In this document: one piece after another, positions 34,589 to 43,733 of the stretch
Layout of the letters: each line of letters begins with the position of its first letter
Numbering within the stretch: position 1 is the first letter of the stretch
Made by a program: the position numbers and the translations under genes
The notes under the pieces: generated by a model
What the model saw: the letters and a program-made list of their open reading frames with translations, nothing else
What the model was told of the DNA's origin: nothing
Databases searched by the model: none
Assembly: GCF_032490495.1 (NCBI RefSeq)
Contig: NZ_JAVYJB010000003.1
Location: 350,787-414,786, forward strand
Length of the DNA: 64,000 nucleotides
Direction of reading: 5' to 3'
Source of the DNA: Pilosibacter fragilis
GTDB taxonomy: Bacteria > Bacillota > Clostridia > Lachnospirales > Lachnospiraceae

Positions 34589-36589
34589 CTACGCTGCCGC
34601 CGGTGCACTCTTCTTTGCAGCTGCTTTCTGGAATACGAATACAACTGCGCAGATCATGATACCTGCGATATCTGTCACAAGACCGCTGTCGATCAGGAGA
34701 TAAGCGCCAATGAGGCTGGCAATTCTCAATACGATGTTGACCTTTGTGAACAGGAAGCCTTCGACTGCTGTACTGATTAAGAATACACCAACTGCAGCAG
34801 TTACTGCAACCTGAATCGCTTTTGCAAGCGGAGTATCAAGCAACAGAAGGTCTGTATTGTATACAAACATGTACGGAAGAATGAATCCTGCAAGCGCAAG
34901 CTTTACGGATGCCCATCCTGTCTTCATCGGACTTCCGCCTGCGATACCTGCTGCCGCAAAAGCTGCAAGGGCAACCGGCGGTGTCAGGTTTGCGAACATT
35001 GCGAAGTAGAAACAGAACATGTGGGCAACCAGGGCCGGGATACCAAGCTGTACCAGAGCCGGAGCTGCGATCGTGGAGGTAATGATATAGGACGGGATAC
35101 TCGGAAGACCCATACCTAAGATCATGCAGGTGATCATTGTGAATACCAGTGTGAACATCAGGCTCTTTCCGCCGATGCTGATGATGGTATTTGCCATATT
35201 CAGGGCGAAACCTGTAATCGAGCAGGAACCAACGATGATACCAACGCAGGCGCAGGCGATCGCTACGGATACGGTAGACTTCGCGCTCGCTACCATCGCA
35301 TCAAGAATATCCTGGAAGGTCATTCTCGTATTCTTTCTGCACTGCGCCACGATGATCGTGAATACGATCGTATAGAACGCAGCCATGATAACCGTCTTTC
35401 CGGAGAAGAACAGCATGTAAACGAGGAAGATGATCGGGAGTGCCAGATGACCGTACTCCTTCATGACCTGGGACATCTTCGGAAGCTGATCCTTCGGGGT
35501 TCCCTGCATTCCCATCTTCTCAGCCCTCATCTGGATCTGGAACAGGATGCCCATGTAGTAGATGACTGCCGGGATGATCGCGGATAAAAGAAGTTCATTG
35601 TATTTCATGCCGAGCGTATCTGCCATGATGAATGCGGCAGCACCCATAACCGGCGGCATCAGCTGTCCACCGACAGAACCGGTCGCAACAACGGCGCCTG
35701 CGAACTCGTCGTCATAGCCGGATTTTTTCATGAGCGGGATCGTGAAGGAACCGGTCGTAACAACGACGGCTACGGCTGCACCGTTGATCATTCCGAGAAG
35801 ACCGGAAGCAACGACCGCTACCTTTGCCGGACCGCCCTTTGTGCCGCCCGCGATGGCGTTCGCGAAGTCGTTGAAGAACTGACCCATGCCACACTTGTTC
35901 ATGACTTCACCGAAGGCGATGAAGAGGAAGATGTAGGTGGACGCAACATTGACTGACGATCCGTAAATACCTTCCGTGTTCGAGAAGAAGTGGCTCATTA
36001 ACTTCTGCCATGTGTATCCTCTGTGGAGGAAAATGCCCGGGACATCGATCGGGATGAGTCCCTGCTTTGTCCCCATTAAGCTGTAGATCATAAAGATAAT
36101 GGAGATGATCGGGAGAGCCATGCCGCAGACACGTCTCGTTGCCTCCAGAACGACCAGGGTTAAGAGTGTACCGATCACGACATCCATCATGTCCGGCTTT
36201 CCGGCACGGTTGATGATGTTTACATAATCTACGCACATATAGATCGGAACTGCGGCTGACAATGCAATAAATACATAATCATACCACGCGATCACTTTGC
36301 GGCTCGCTTTTTTCGTGGCCGGATAAAGCATGAAGGCAAGGATCAGGATCATGCCGACATGGATGGAACGATGCTTTAATGTTTCCGGCATGTAAAGGCC
36401 GGATGCGAAAACCAGATGATATAAGGTAACGATGATCGCGAATACCCGGTAAGCTTTCTTTAATACCGGGGATCCGAACTTTCTCGTCTTGCTCTCTTTA
36501 TCAAACTGCTCGAGGAGTTTCTGTTTTTCTTCCTCGCTCATCTCTGCTTCCGCTGTACTGGGGATGATGTTTTTCTCTTTTTCGCTCAT
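34589..36589 (-). CDS. TRAP transporter fused permease (DctQM type, TAXI system)
   Basis: This protein of about 666 aa fuses the small (4-helix) and large (12-helix) TRAP permease subunits. It works with a TAXI-type binding protein to import a solute using an ion gradient. Family blocks include GAAVAVVVTTGSFTIPLMKKSGY, here cited in part, and GMGLPSIPSYIITST. Start 36589 has a GGGAAGGG site; an upstream ATG at 36667 overlaps the DUF1850 gene and would add 26 residues. The gene order TAXI protein, DUF1850, permease is standard for this system. The substrate is not evident from sequence. Confidence 0.93.
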   Translation of the reverse strand: MSEKEKNIIPSTAEAEMSEEEKQKLLEQFDKESKTRKFGSPVLKKAYRVFAIIVTLYHLVFASGLYMPETLKHRSIHVGMILILAFMLYPATKKASRKVIAWYDYVFIALSAAVPIYMCVDYVNIINRAGKPDMMDVVIGTLLTLVVLEATRRVCGMALPIISIIFMIYSLMGTKQGLIPIDVPGIFLHRGYTWQKLMSHFFSNTEGIYGSSVNVASTYIFLFIAFGEVMNKCGMGQFFNDFANAIAGGTKGGPAKVAVVASGLLGMINGAAVAVVVTTGSFTIPLMKKSGYDDEFAGAVVATGSVGGQLMPPVMGAAAFIMADTLGMKYNELLLSAIIPAVIYYMGILFQIQMRAEKMGMQGTPKDQLPKMSQVMKEYGHLALPIIFLVYMLFFSGKTVIMAAFYTIVFTIIVAQCRKNTRMTFQDILDAMVASAKSTVSVAIACACVGIIVGSCSITGFALNMANTIISIGGKSLMFTLVFTMITCMILGMGLPSIPSYIITSTIAAPALVQLGIPALVAHMFCFYFAMFANLTPPVALAAFAAAGIAGGSPMKTGWASVKLALAGFILPYMFVYNTDLLLLDTPLAKAIQVAVTAAVGVFLISTAVEGFLFTKVNIVLRIASLIGAYLLIDSGLVTDIAGIMICAVVFVFQKAAAKKSAPAAA

Positions 36590-36650
36590 ACAGATTTCCC
36601 TTCCCTTCGTTGTCAGAGCTGTTGTCGATGTTGCTTCAGCAGTTTCCTTT

Positions 36651-37142
36651 TTAATTTTCGAAACCATTCCGGATCCTCAGCACCATTTTTACGTGATGCG
36701 GCATGTCAGAGCCCTGAATCAGGAGCTCGCCATTCACCTTGATGTTCTTCAGGGCTGTCTGGGAATTGATCCAGTTGAACTGTGGAAAGACGCTCTCGAT
36801 CTCATCCATGTAGACGAGTCCGTCTTCGTAGCGGTATTTGCAGTCCATCTCTGCCGGAATTCCGGCACCGAAGCCCGCGACCGCGATGGTGTGGAGAATG
36901 AAGCTTCCGTCTTTCTGTATCTCGTAATACTCGTACCATGGAATATGCTCAAAGGAATGTTCCCACTGGAAGGAAAGCTCGTCACCGGTCTTTACCGGAA
37001 TCTCCCGGTAAACATTTCCGGTTTCAAGCTCTTCGATCACCAGAATTTTTTTCTGCTGCCGTGCGAACACGGCAGCAGAGATTGCTGTGATTACCAGAAG
37101 AACCGGAATCAGGATTTTAAATTTAGTTCTCAGGAGTTTCAT
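36651..37142 (-). CDS. DUF1850 domain protein, TRAP-associated
   Basis: This 163-aa protein has an N-terminal membrane segment (about residues 8-26) and a small extracytoplasmic DUF1850 domain with FQWEHSFEHIPWYEYYEI and GFGAGIPAE, the conserved family stretches. DUF1850 genes commonly sit between TAXI receptor and TRAP permease genes; the function is unknown. The ATG at 37142 lies inside the end of the TAXI gene (20-bp overlap), which suggests coupled translation. Confidence 0.85.
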   Translation of the reverse strand: MKLLRTKFKILIPVLLVITAISAAVFARQQKKILVIEELETGNVYREIPVKTGDELSFQWEHSFEHIPWYEYYEIQKDGSFILHTIAVAGFGAGIPAEMDCKYRYEDGLVYMDEIESVFPQFNWINSQTALKNIKVNGELLIQGSDMPHHVKMVLRIRNGFEN

Positions 37143-38202
37143 AACCGTGATCCTGCCACCACTTCGCAGCACCGTCATGAAGCGGGATCTTTACATCGTC
37201 AACACCGAAGGAAACATCGATGTTCTTGTCTGCTGTGTTGTGGGATGCCTTGATGGTAGCGATTCCATCGTCGGAGAAGATGCAGTCAAGCATATCGTAG
37301 ACCATGTCATCGGATACATCCTTATTTACAAGCATGATATTGTAAACGAATACGCTCTCCACGTCCTCTTTGTTGTTGTATGTATTGGCCGGGATCGTGC
37401 TTGCGGAGAAGAACGGATACTTCTCGATCAGGTTGTCTCTGCCTTCGCCGTCGATCGGAACGATCACCATATCGTAGCTGAATGCCAGCTCGCTGACGGT
37501 TGCGTTCGGAAGACCGGAGGTAACAAATGCCGCGTCGCACTGACCGTTCTTCATCTGGTCGATCGCTTCGCCGTAGGATAAGTAGTCAACATCACTATCC
37601 TCATATGTCATGCCGTATGCTTCGTAGATCATTCTCGCATTTAACTCAACACCGGAGTTCGGAGCACCGATACCGACCCTCTTGCCCTTTAAGTCCTCAA
37701 CGCTCTTGATGCCTGTGCTTGCTACGGTTACGAGCTGTACGTAGTTCGGCCAGAGTCTCATCATGGCTCTCAGATCCGGCTCTGCCTTCTCAAACGCACC
37801 AAAGCCCTCATACGCCTGTACGACGGAGTCCTGCATTGCGATTGCAAGCTCTGCCTCACCGTTTAAGATCATGTTGATGTTCTCAACGGAAGCGCCGGTT
37901 GCCTGTGCGGATGTCTTATATCCTGCATTTCCTAATGCGGTTGCAAATGCGCCGCCGATCGGGTAGTAGATACCACTCGTAGGACCGGTTGCGACTGTGA
38001 CGAACTCTTTCGCCCTGTCAATGCTCACGGATGTGCTGCCTGCCTCCGCGCTGGAACCATCCGCCGCTTTCTCAGTTACGGCTGCCGCTGTTGTGTCAGC
38101 TGCTGTTGTAGATGTACTGCCGGAACTGCTGCCGCATCCTGCAAGAGCTGCTGTCATTGTGAGTGCCATAGCTGCTGCTGTGATTCTCTTCACTAATCTC
38201 AT
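37123..38202 (-). CDS. TAXI-family TRAP transporter solute-binding lipoprotein
   Basis: This 359-aa extracytoplasmic receptor carries a lipoprotein signal (MTAALAGCGSS, Cys near residue 23) followed by a Ser/Thr/Ala-rich linker. The TAXI domain begins at FVTVATGPTSGIYYPIGGAFA and includes GKRVGIGAPNSGVELNARMI. It captures the solute for the permease at 34589. It is first in the operon, with a promoter at 38321-38349 and site AAGGAGAGG. The divergent neighbour aroD raises the possibility of a shikimate- or quinate-related substrate, which is inference. Confidence 0.94.
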   Translation of the reverse strand: MRLVKRITAAAMALTMTAALAGCGSSSGSTSTTAADTTAAAVTEKAADGSSAEAGSTSVSIDRAKEFVTVATGPTSGIYYPIGGAFATALGNAGYKTSAQATGASVENINMILNGEAELAIAMQDSVVQAYEGFGAFEKAEPDLRAMMRLWPNYVQLVTVASTGIKSVEDLKGKRVGIGAPNSGVELNARMIYEAYGMTYEDSDVDYLSYGEAIDQMKNGQCDAAFVTSGLPNATVSELAFSYDMVIVPIDGEGRDNLIEKYPFFSASTIPANTYNNKEDVESVFVYNIMLVNKDVSDDMVYDMLDCIFSDDGIATIKASHNTADKNIDVSFGVDDVKIPLHDGAAKWWQDHGYETPEN

Positions 38203-38320
38203 ACTGTTTACCTCTCCTTCTTTTTGTTTACCCGTAACGATCCGGTCCCACCCGGATCATTACATACCCACTTTTCAAATGCTTCATATTCTTTATAAAT
38301 ATTTCACATTTCATGTCTAA

Positions 38321-38349
38321 ATTTTAACGTAAACATAACCCTGATACAA
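38321..38349 (-). promoter_or_regulatory. Sigma-A promoter of the TRAP-TAXI operon
   Basis: TTGTAT (38349-38344), a 17-bp spacer and TAAAAT (38326-38321). GTGCAAACTGCAC, a small inverted repeat near 38358-38370, lies just upstream. The rest of the 530-bp gap up to the aroD promoter has no gene. Confidence 0.65.
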
Positions 38350-38566
38350 TGGGGTTCGTGCAAACTGCACAAAATCGTGTATGAATGGTAAAAATTGATG
38401 TGTGAAATGCAGGAATAAGACAGTTTTCCTGTGAATCTATATGATATTATTTTAACAATTCTTTGCACACCTTTGCGATCGATCGATGAGTTCGCTTGAT
38501 AAGTAGGAATTGATCGTTCCCGTTAATATATTGCTTTAAATTTTTAAACTTTAACGCGCATAAGTG

Positions 38567-38595
38567 TTGACTTTTCTCTCTCCTGTCTTTATACT
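38567..38595 (+). promoter_or_regulatory. Sigma-A promoter of aroD
   Basis: TTGACT (38567-38572), a 17-bp spacer and TATACT (38590-38595). Confidence 0.8.
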
Positions 38596-38615
38596 ATGGA
38601 CATAGCGGATCACGC

Positions 38616-38686
38616 CTCGCAGGCTTTGCCGATTTGGAATACAAAGCACCGGCATTCTTTCTGCGAGATGTGCGTTATATAACGCA
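38616..38686 (+). ncRNA. aroD leader hairpins
   Basis: CTCGCAG (38616-38622) pairs with CTGCGAG (38661-38667) around an inner GCCG/CGGC stem. TGCGTTATATAACGCA (38671-38686) is a perfect 16-bp palindrome. The palindrome could be a protein site or an RNA stem. Confidence 0.4.
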
Positions 38687-38733
38687 TGACCGGATATTAC
38701 ATCAATCATATAGAAACAGGGGAGTAACCGCTT

Positions 38734-39489
38734 ATGGGAGCAATTGTAAAAGTAAGAAATGTAAAATTGGGAGACGGAATGCCGAAGATCTGCATTCCGG
38801 TTACGGATACAAATCTCGATGACCTGAAAAAATCTGTAAATCTGATCCGGAATACTCCGTTCGACCTGATCGAATGGCGTGCGGACTTCTACACCGGTAT
38901 GGAAGATCCCGAAGTCCGGACCAAGGCAATGACCTTATTCCGGAATGCTTTAGGAAATATTCCGGTGCTCTTCACGATCCGTACCAGAGTGGAAGGCGGA
39001 ATGATGGAGATCGATACGGAGACCTACACGAAGACGATCCTCGCCGTGATCGACAGCGGTCTTATTGACCTCGTGGACGTGGAACTCTCCCGCGGGGAAG
39101 AGACGATGAAAACAATCGTCGCGGCAGCCCACCGGGTCGGTGTGAAGGTCGTCGCTTCCCGCCATGACTTTACCGCAACGCCGGATAAGAACATCATCAT
39201 AAGCAATCTCTGCCTGATGCAGTCCCTGGGCGCTGATATCGTGAAATTCGCGGTGATGCCGCAGTGTGAGCGGGATGTCCTGACACTGCTTGACGCAACG
39301 TTGACCATGAAGGAGGAGCACAGTGATACCCCGGTGATCACCATGTCCATGAGCCCCACCGGCGTCATCAGCCGTATCTGCGGTCAGCTCGTCGGCTCCT
39401 GCGTGACCTTCGGAACCGCAGGAAAGGCATCTGCGCCAGGGCAGATCCCGGCGAACCTGTTAAGCACGTTCCTGCAAACGCTGGCATAA
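38734..39489 (+). CDS. aroD: Type I 3-dehydroquinate dehydratase
   Basis: This 251-aa enzyme converts 3-dehydroquinate to 3-dehydroshikimate through a Schiff base. The catalytic pair is visible as His in VVASRHDF and Lys in ADIVKFAVMP. The ATG follows GGGGAG. Type I enzymes serve aromatic synthesis and, in some bacteria, quinate or shikimate breakdown. No other shikimate genes are nearby, and the divergent TRAP-TAXI operon may supply a related acid. Confidence 0.95.
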   Translation: MGAIVKVRNVKLGDGMPKICIPVTDTNLDDLKKSVNLIRNTPFDLIEWRADFYTGMEDPEVRTKAMTLFRNALGNIPVLFTIRTRVEGGMMEIDTETYTKTILAVIDSGLIDLVDVELSRGEETMKTIVAAAHRVGVKVVASRHDFTATPDKNIIISNLCLMQSLGADIVKFAVMPQCERDVLTLLDATLTMKEEHSDTPVITMSMSPTGVISRICGQLVGSCVTFGTAGKASAPGQIPANLLSTFLQTLA

Positions 39490-39611
39490 ATGACTGTTCA
39501 CACGGATATGAGCTCCTTCACAACGATACCCCCCTGTGTCCAGCTCCCCTCTGCTCACTTTCTGTTAAACCCCTATAAGCTCTAAATACCTTTACCATAA
39601 ATTGTACCCGC

Positions 39612-40889
39612 TCAATGCGAGATCATATTCTCCGCAAAGATCCCATACCCCCTCGTCGGATCGTTGATAAACACATGGGTCACAGCCCCGATAAGTTTTC
39701 CGTCCTGGATAATTGGTGAACCGCTCATACCTTGAACAATGCCGCTTGTCAAATTTAAAAGTTCCTCATCCACAACACGGAGAACCAGGCCTTTATTTTT
39801 CTGAATGCTGCCGTAATCCACCTTCTGAATTTCGATCTCATAATCTTTTACTTCCCCGGACACATTGCTTCGGATGTACGCAGTTCCCTTGTGAGTATCC
39901 TGTCGGAAGCCGACGGGAATCGCATCGGTTTTTATTGAATCCAGAAAATGGTTGTTTACGGTTCCGTAGATTCCCTCTGCCGTATTCTCCTTCACTTCCC
40001 CCAGTTTTGTTCCTTTTCCGTAATAGATCACTCCTGACATGACTCCCGGCTTTCCGGTCTGGCCTTTTTCGATCCCGAGGATCTGGGTCTCGTAGAGTTC
40101 CCCACCTTCAATATCCACCAGTTCCCCGGTATCACTGTCACTGATTCCATGCCCAAGAGCACCAAAATTTCCGTTCATATCCACATAAGTCATGGTTCCG
40201 ATTCCCTGAGTATCATCCCTGACCCAGGCACCAAGCTTATAGCTTCCGTCTTCCGCAAGAACCGGTGTCATATCGACCTCGATCCTGCGACCATCACGCC
40301 GGATTCCGAGCGCCAGCGTCTTTCCGTCTGACGCGCTCACCGCGTCCACCAGATCATTTTTATCTTCCAGATCTTCTCCGTCCACCGTCTGGATATAGTC
40401 TCCGGACTTTAAAAGCCCATAAGCAGGTTCCACAACGTTTCCCGTATCATTTGTGACCTGCCCCGTCCCGATCACCATAACGCCCTTTGATTTTAAATAG
40501 ATTCCCACCGGCATTCCACAGGGGATCGCATAAGATCCATCCACCACCTCCACCTGAATGTCTTTCATCCGGATAAGTCCCAGGAACTTCATTCCAACCC
40601 GGTAGCTTCCCTCATTTTTCCCATACATAGAGACTGCATCCGGGCGTTCGATCCGGATCATTCCTTGCGGGATTTCTGAAGCATTCTTCAGGACAACCTC
40701 CTCGCTGTCACTCTCAAAGGTCACTCCGGGAGGAAGAGCAAAATGAAAGACTTCTTCCTCATTGACCACCAGATTCAGCCGATCCGGCACTGCATACCGG
40801 ATATAGACCCAGGAAAATCCGATTGTAAAGACGAGAGAAATCCAGAATGTCCGGATCAGGATCCGTCGAAACGATTCTTTTTTCATCAT
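39612..40889 (-). CDS. spoIVB: SpoIVB signalling serine peptidase
   Basis: SpoIVB is made in the forespore and cleaves SpoIVFA to trigger pro-sigma-K processing in Bacillus. The 425-aa protein has an N-terminal membrane anchor, a PDZ domain (about residues 110-200, with GDYIQTVDGEDL) and an S55 protease domain with His in GALGHGISD and Ser in GMSGSPIIQDGKLIGAVTH. The start at 40889 (ATGATG) follows AAAGGAGG. It sits after recN as usual, but spo0A, normally next, is not found; aroD converges instead. Confidence 0.94.
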   Translation of the reverse strand: MMKKESFRRILIRTFWISLVFTIGFSWVYIRYAVPDRLNLVVNEEEVFHFALPPGVTFESDSEEVVLKNASEIPQGMIRIERPDAVSMYGKNEGSYRVGMKFLGLIRMKDIQVEVVDGSYAIPCGMPVGIYLKSKGVMVIGTGQVTNDTGNVVEPAYGLLKSGDYIQTVDGEDLEDKNDLVDAVSASDGKTLALGIRRDGRRIEVDMTPVLAEDGSYKLGAWVRDDTQGIGTMTYVDMNGNFGALGHGISDSDTGELVDIEGGELYETQILGIEKGQTGKPGVMSGVIYYGKGTKLGEVKENTAEGIYGTVNNHFLDSIKTDAIPVGFRQDTHKGTAYIRSNVSGEVKDYEIEIQKVDYGSIQKNKGLVLRVVDEELLNLTSGIVQGMSGSPIIQDGKLIGAVTHVFINDPTRGYGIFAENMISH

Positions 40890-41026
40890 GGCAGCTCCTC
40901 CTTTATTCATTCTTTATCTGCAACGCCGCTGTCGCGCCTGCACTGCAGTTTTCCGAAGCTGCCGCTTCCCTTTTATCGTTTCCACTTTATCAGACAGTCA
41001 TTCCCAGCCGTCACAGAAACCGTTAT

Positions 41027-41061
41027 AAAAAAAGGAGAGGCAGCTTTTTTGCTCCTCTCCT
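41027..41061 (-). terminator. Terminator after recN
   Basis: AGGAGAGG (41033-41040) pairs with CCTCTCCT (41054-41061), with an inner AGC/GCT closing pair and seven T on the minus strand. It separates recN from spoIVB. Confidence 0.88.
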
Positions 41062-41115
41062 ATTATGTGATGCTTTTTTATTTTCACCCTGTCAGTTTTT
41101 TCTCATTCTGCCGAT

Positions 41116-42807
41116 TCATCCCGCTGTTTGAAGTACAGCTCTGTGATTCTTCGTCTCCTCTGCCAGACGTTTCATCTCCTCGGCATTTTCCCGTACTTTT
41201 TCCGTAATCTCAGCTCCGCCTAGGAGTCTTGCGAGTTCATCCACCTCATCCTTCTCTGTTAGTTTTCTGATTTTCGTCGCAGTCACACCATTCTCCACAG
41301 ATTTTTTTATTTCAAAGTGCGTATCCGCCATTGCCGCGATCTGCGGAAGGTGGGTAATACAGAGTACCTGGTGCTTTTTTCCGATATAGGACAGGCGCTC
41401 CGATACCTTCTGGGCTGTCCGTCCACTGATACCGGTATCGATCTCATCGAAGATCAAAGTTGGAATATCGTCCGTGTCCGCAAGGACCGTCTTGATCGCC
41501 AGCATAATTCTTGAAAGTTCACCGCCGGAAGCAACTTCCCCCAGCGGCCTTGGCGGAATACTTCCCGGATTTGTGGAGATCAAAAATTCCACCTCGTCGG
41601 AGCCGGCTGCCGTAAAGTGATCGGTCCGGTGTACATCTACCCGAAATTCCACATGAAGGAAGTTCAGATCCTCAAGCTCCTCCGTGATCCGGTTCTCCAG
41701 AATCTTTGCTGCTTTTTCTCTCTCCTTCGAGAGCCGTCCGCAGAGAAGTCCCAGAACCCGCTTCTGCTCCTCAAACTCGGCTTTTGCGGCAAACGCCAGT
41801 TCCGCATAGTTTTCCAAGTCCTCAAGTCGTTTTTTCTTTTCTTCCAGACTCTTTAAGACAGCTTCCTCGCTGTTTCCGTATTTTGCCATAATTCCACGGA
41901 CAAGATCCAGACGTTCTTCCGTCTTTTTAAAATCTTCCCCAGAAAACTCCATCTCATCCATATAGTCCGAGATCGACCTGCAGATATCCGATAAAATACT
42001 TTCCGCGTCAGAAAGACCCGCAGCGATCCCGGACAGCCTTTCATCGTAGGATGCCACACTTTCCATCTCACGGTACGCACGCCCGATCGCGTCCCCATCT
42101 ACCGCCTGATAAGCTCCCTGTAAGCTTTCCATAATTTTTTGACTATGGGAAAATTTACGGAATTTCGCCGCAAGTTCTTCCTCTTCGCCCGGTTTTAATG
42201 CAGAATCCTCAATCTCATCGATCTCGAATCTCACGAAATCAAGTTCCCGTTTCCGGCTTTCCTCATCCAGAGAGAATCCGTCAAGCTTTCCCTTTAATTC
42301 CAGATATCTCCGGTAACTCTCTGCCACATTTCTTTTTAAGCTTCCCGTCTCTCTCCAGGAATATTCATCAAGGATCTCCAGATGTTTCTGCTTATGAAGG
42401 AGAGACTGATGTTCATGCTGTCCATGGATATCGAGAAGCTTTCCGGTCACGGCTTTTAAGCGCGCCGTCGTCACTGTCTCGTCATTGATCCGGCTGATAC
42501 TTCTCGTCTGGGTGATCTTTTTTGAGATGATTAAAAGACCATCTTCATCCGGATACACATCCATTTTCTTTAATTCTTCCCGTTTTTTCTCGTCATCAAC
42601 CGAAAAAATAAGCTCAATATACGCATACTCTTCCCCACATCTGATCATATCCCTTGACGCTTTCGCGCCCAGCGCCAGGGCAACAGAGCCAATGATAATC
42701 GACTTTCCGGCTCCGGTCTCACCGGTCAGGATATTTAAACCGTTTCCAAACTCCACATCAGCCTGCTCAATCAGAGCAAGATTTTTAACATGTAAACCAA
42801 CAAGCAT
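41116..42807 (-). CDS. recN: DNA repair protein RecN
   Basis: This 563-aa SMC-like ATPase acts early in double-strand break repair. It has the Walker A motif in LTGETGAGKSIIIGS (about residue 30), the RecN block LLDIHGQHEHQSLL, a long coiled coil (about 150-370) and the Walker B region TLIFDEIDTGISG. The ATG at 42807 follows GAGGGAACAGG; a longer frame to 42951 would run through the promoter. Three LexA-like boxes upstream show SOS control. Confidence 0.96.
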   Translation of the reverse strand: MLVGLHVKNLALIEQADVEFGNGLNILTGETGAGKSIIIGSVALALGAKASRDMIRCGEEYAYIELIFSVDDEKKREELKKMDVYPDEDGLLIISKKITQTRSISRINDETVTTARLKAVTGKLLDIHGQHEHQSLLHKQKHLEILDEYSWRETGSLKRNVAESYRRYLELKGKLDGFSLDEESRKRELDFVRFEIDEIEDSALKPGEEEELAAKFRKFSHSQKIMESLQGAYQAVDGDAIGRAYREMESVASYDERLSGIAAGLSDAESILSDICRSISDYMDEMEFSGEDFKKTEERLDLVRGIMAKYGNSEEAVLKSLEEKKKRLEDLENYAELAFAAKAEFEEQKRVLGLLCGRLSKEREKAAKILENRITEELEDLNFLHVEFRVDVHRTDHFTAAGSDEVEFLISTNPGSIPPRPLGEVASGGELSRIMLAIKTVLADTDDIPTLIFDEIDTGISGRTAQKVSERLSYIGKKHQVLCITHLPQIAAMADTHFEIKKSVENGVTATKIRKLTEKDEVDELARLLGGAEITEKVRENAEEMKRLAEETKNHRAVLQTAG

Positions 42808-42837
42808 CCTGTTCCCTCGCTTTCCCTCTATGAAAAT

Positions 42838-42915
42838 AAAACATTTGTTCGATTTTGTAAAACGAGTATAGCACACATATGTTCGATTGTCCAGTGTTTT
42901 TCGAACAGTTGTTCT
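42838..42915 (-). promoter_or_regulatory. recN promoter with three LexA (SOS) boxes
   Basis: TGGACA (42893-42888), a 17-bp spacer and TATACT (42870-42865). CGAACAGTTGTTCT (42902-42915, plus strand) fits the Gram-positive LexA box. CGAACATATGTGTG (42885-42872) lies in the spacer and CGAACAAATGTTTT (42851-42838) lies downstream of the -10; both have one good and one weaker half. Confidence 0.8.
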
Positions 42916-42936
42916 CTTTTTTCCGTTCTGTTTCCT

Positions 42937-42990
42937 AAAAAATCCCTGCAAAGCAAAACCAGGTAATTATCCCGTTTCTGCTTTGCAGGG
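42937..42990 (-). terminator. Terminator of the argR transcript
   Basis: CCCTGCAAAGCA (42944-42955) pairs with TGCTTTGCAGGG (42979-42990), with six T following on the minus strand. It is now separated from argR by the M133 copy. Confidence 0.88.
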
Positions 42991-43048
42991 CTCAATATTT
43001 CTGCAATATTCTGCCTTAAACAAAAAAGTCCAAAGCCTATTTTCCTCC

Positions 43049-43177
43049 GTAACTGTTCAGGAAACAGTTACGCGCAAAAATCCATTCCAAATCGGCTGTG
43101 CCGATAGGATTTTTGCCTTCTATTCTAAGTTTTCTTACGGTCAGCGCAGTAAATGCGCAGACCTACTGAACAGTTAC
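43049..43177 (+). mobile_element. M133 element, copy A (diverged, 129 bp)
   Basis: It begins GTAACTGTTCAG and ends CTGAACAGTTAC. Inside are GCAAAAATCC/GGATTTTTGC around ATCGGC/GCCGAT, and a GGTC-GCGCA/TGCGC-GACC-type stem with one unpaired A on each side. The flanks TTTCCTCC (43041-43048) and TTTCCTTC (43178-43185) match at 7 of 8, a decayed target duplication. Its last bases supply the argR stop codon. Confidence 0.82.
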
Positions 43178-43626
43178 TTTCCTTCAATGATCTTCTTCAG
43201 CTTATCCATCAGAATGATCGTGTCATCCACGGTCCGCACCGCGCACATGATCGTGTTGTCTCCGGCCACACATCCGACGATCTCATGAAAACCGATCACA
43301 TCCAGTGCCTCAGCAACTGCCATCGCCATACCTGAAACAGTCTTGAGCACAAGAATATTCTGTGCCATGTCCATGGACACATAGCAGTCCCTGAAAATAC
43401 GGATATATTTCTCGCCAAAATCTTTCTGATGCTGCATGACCGCATAGCACTGGCGGCCATTTTTTCCAGGAGCTTTCGTGAGCTTCAGTTCACGGATATC
43501 CCTCGATACTGTCGCCTGTGTCACATGATATCCGGCCTTTTTCAGATACTCCGCAAGCTCCTCCTGCGTCTCGATCTGATATTTTCCAATCAGCTCCACG
43601 ATCTTACTGTGTCTGTCAACCTTCAT
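43174..43626 (-). CDS. argR: Arginine repressor ArgR/AhrC
   Basis: This 150-aa regulator binds arginine and controls its synthesis and breakdown. It has an N-terminal winged helix (QEELAEYLKKAGYHVTQATV, about residues 18-37, then SRDIRELKL) and a C-terminal oligomerisation domain with the GDNTIM(C) arginine-binding stretch. The ATG at 43626 follows AAAGGGG. The TAA stop (43176-43174) lies inside the terminal repeat of an M133 copy, so the original stop has been replaced and the C terminus may differ slightly from its ancestor. Confidence 0.94.
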   Translation of the reverse strand: MKVDRHSKIVELIGKYQIETQEELAEYLKKAGYHVTQATVSRDIRELKLTKAPGKNGRQCYAVMQHQKDFGEKYIRIFRDCYVSMDMAQNILVLKTVSGMAMAVAEALDVIGFHEIVGCVAGDNTIMCAVRTVDDTIILMDKLKKIIEGK

Positions 43627-43733
43627 GTCTGCTGCCCCTTTCTGATCTCGTCCTGTATCAGTGTCCGTTTCACTTCTTTTGAAGAAATCCGCACACCGTC
43701 CTGCGTGTCCTGCAGCGCTATTCCGCTGTAAAT

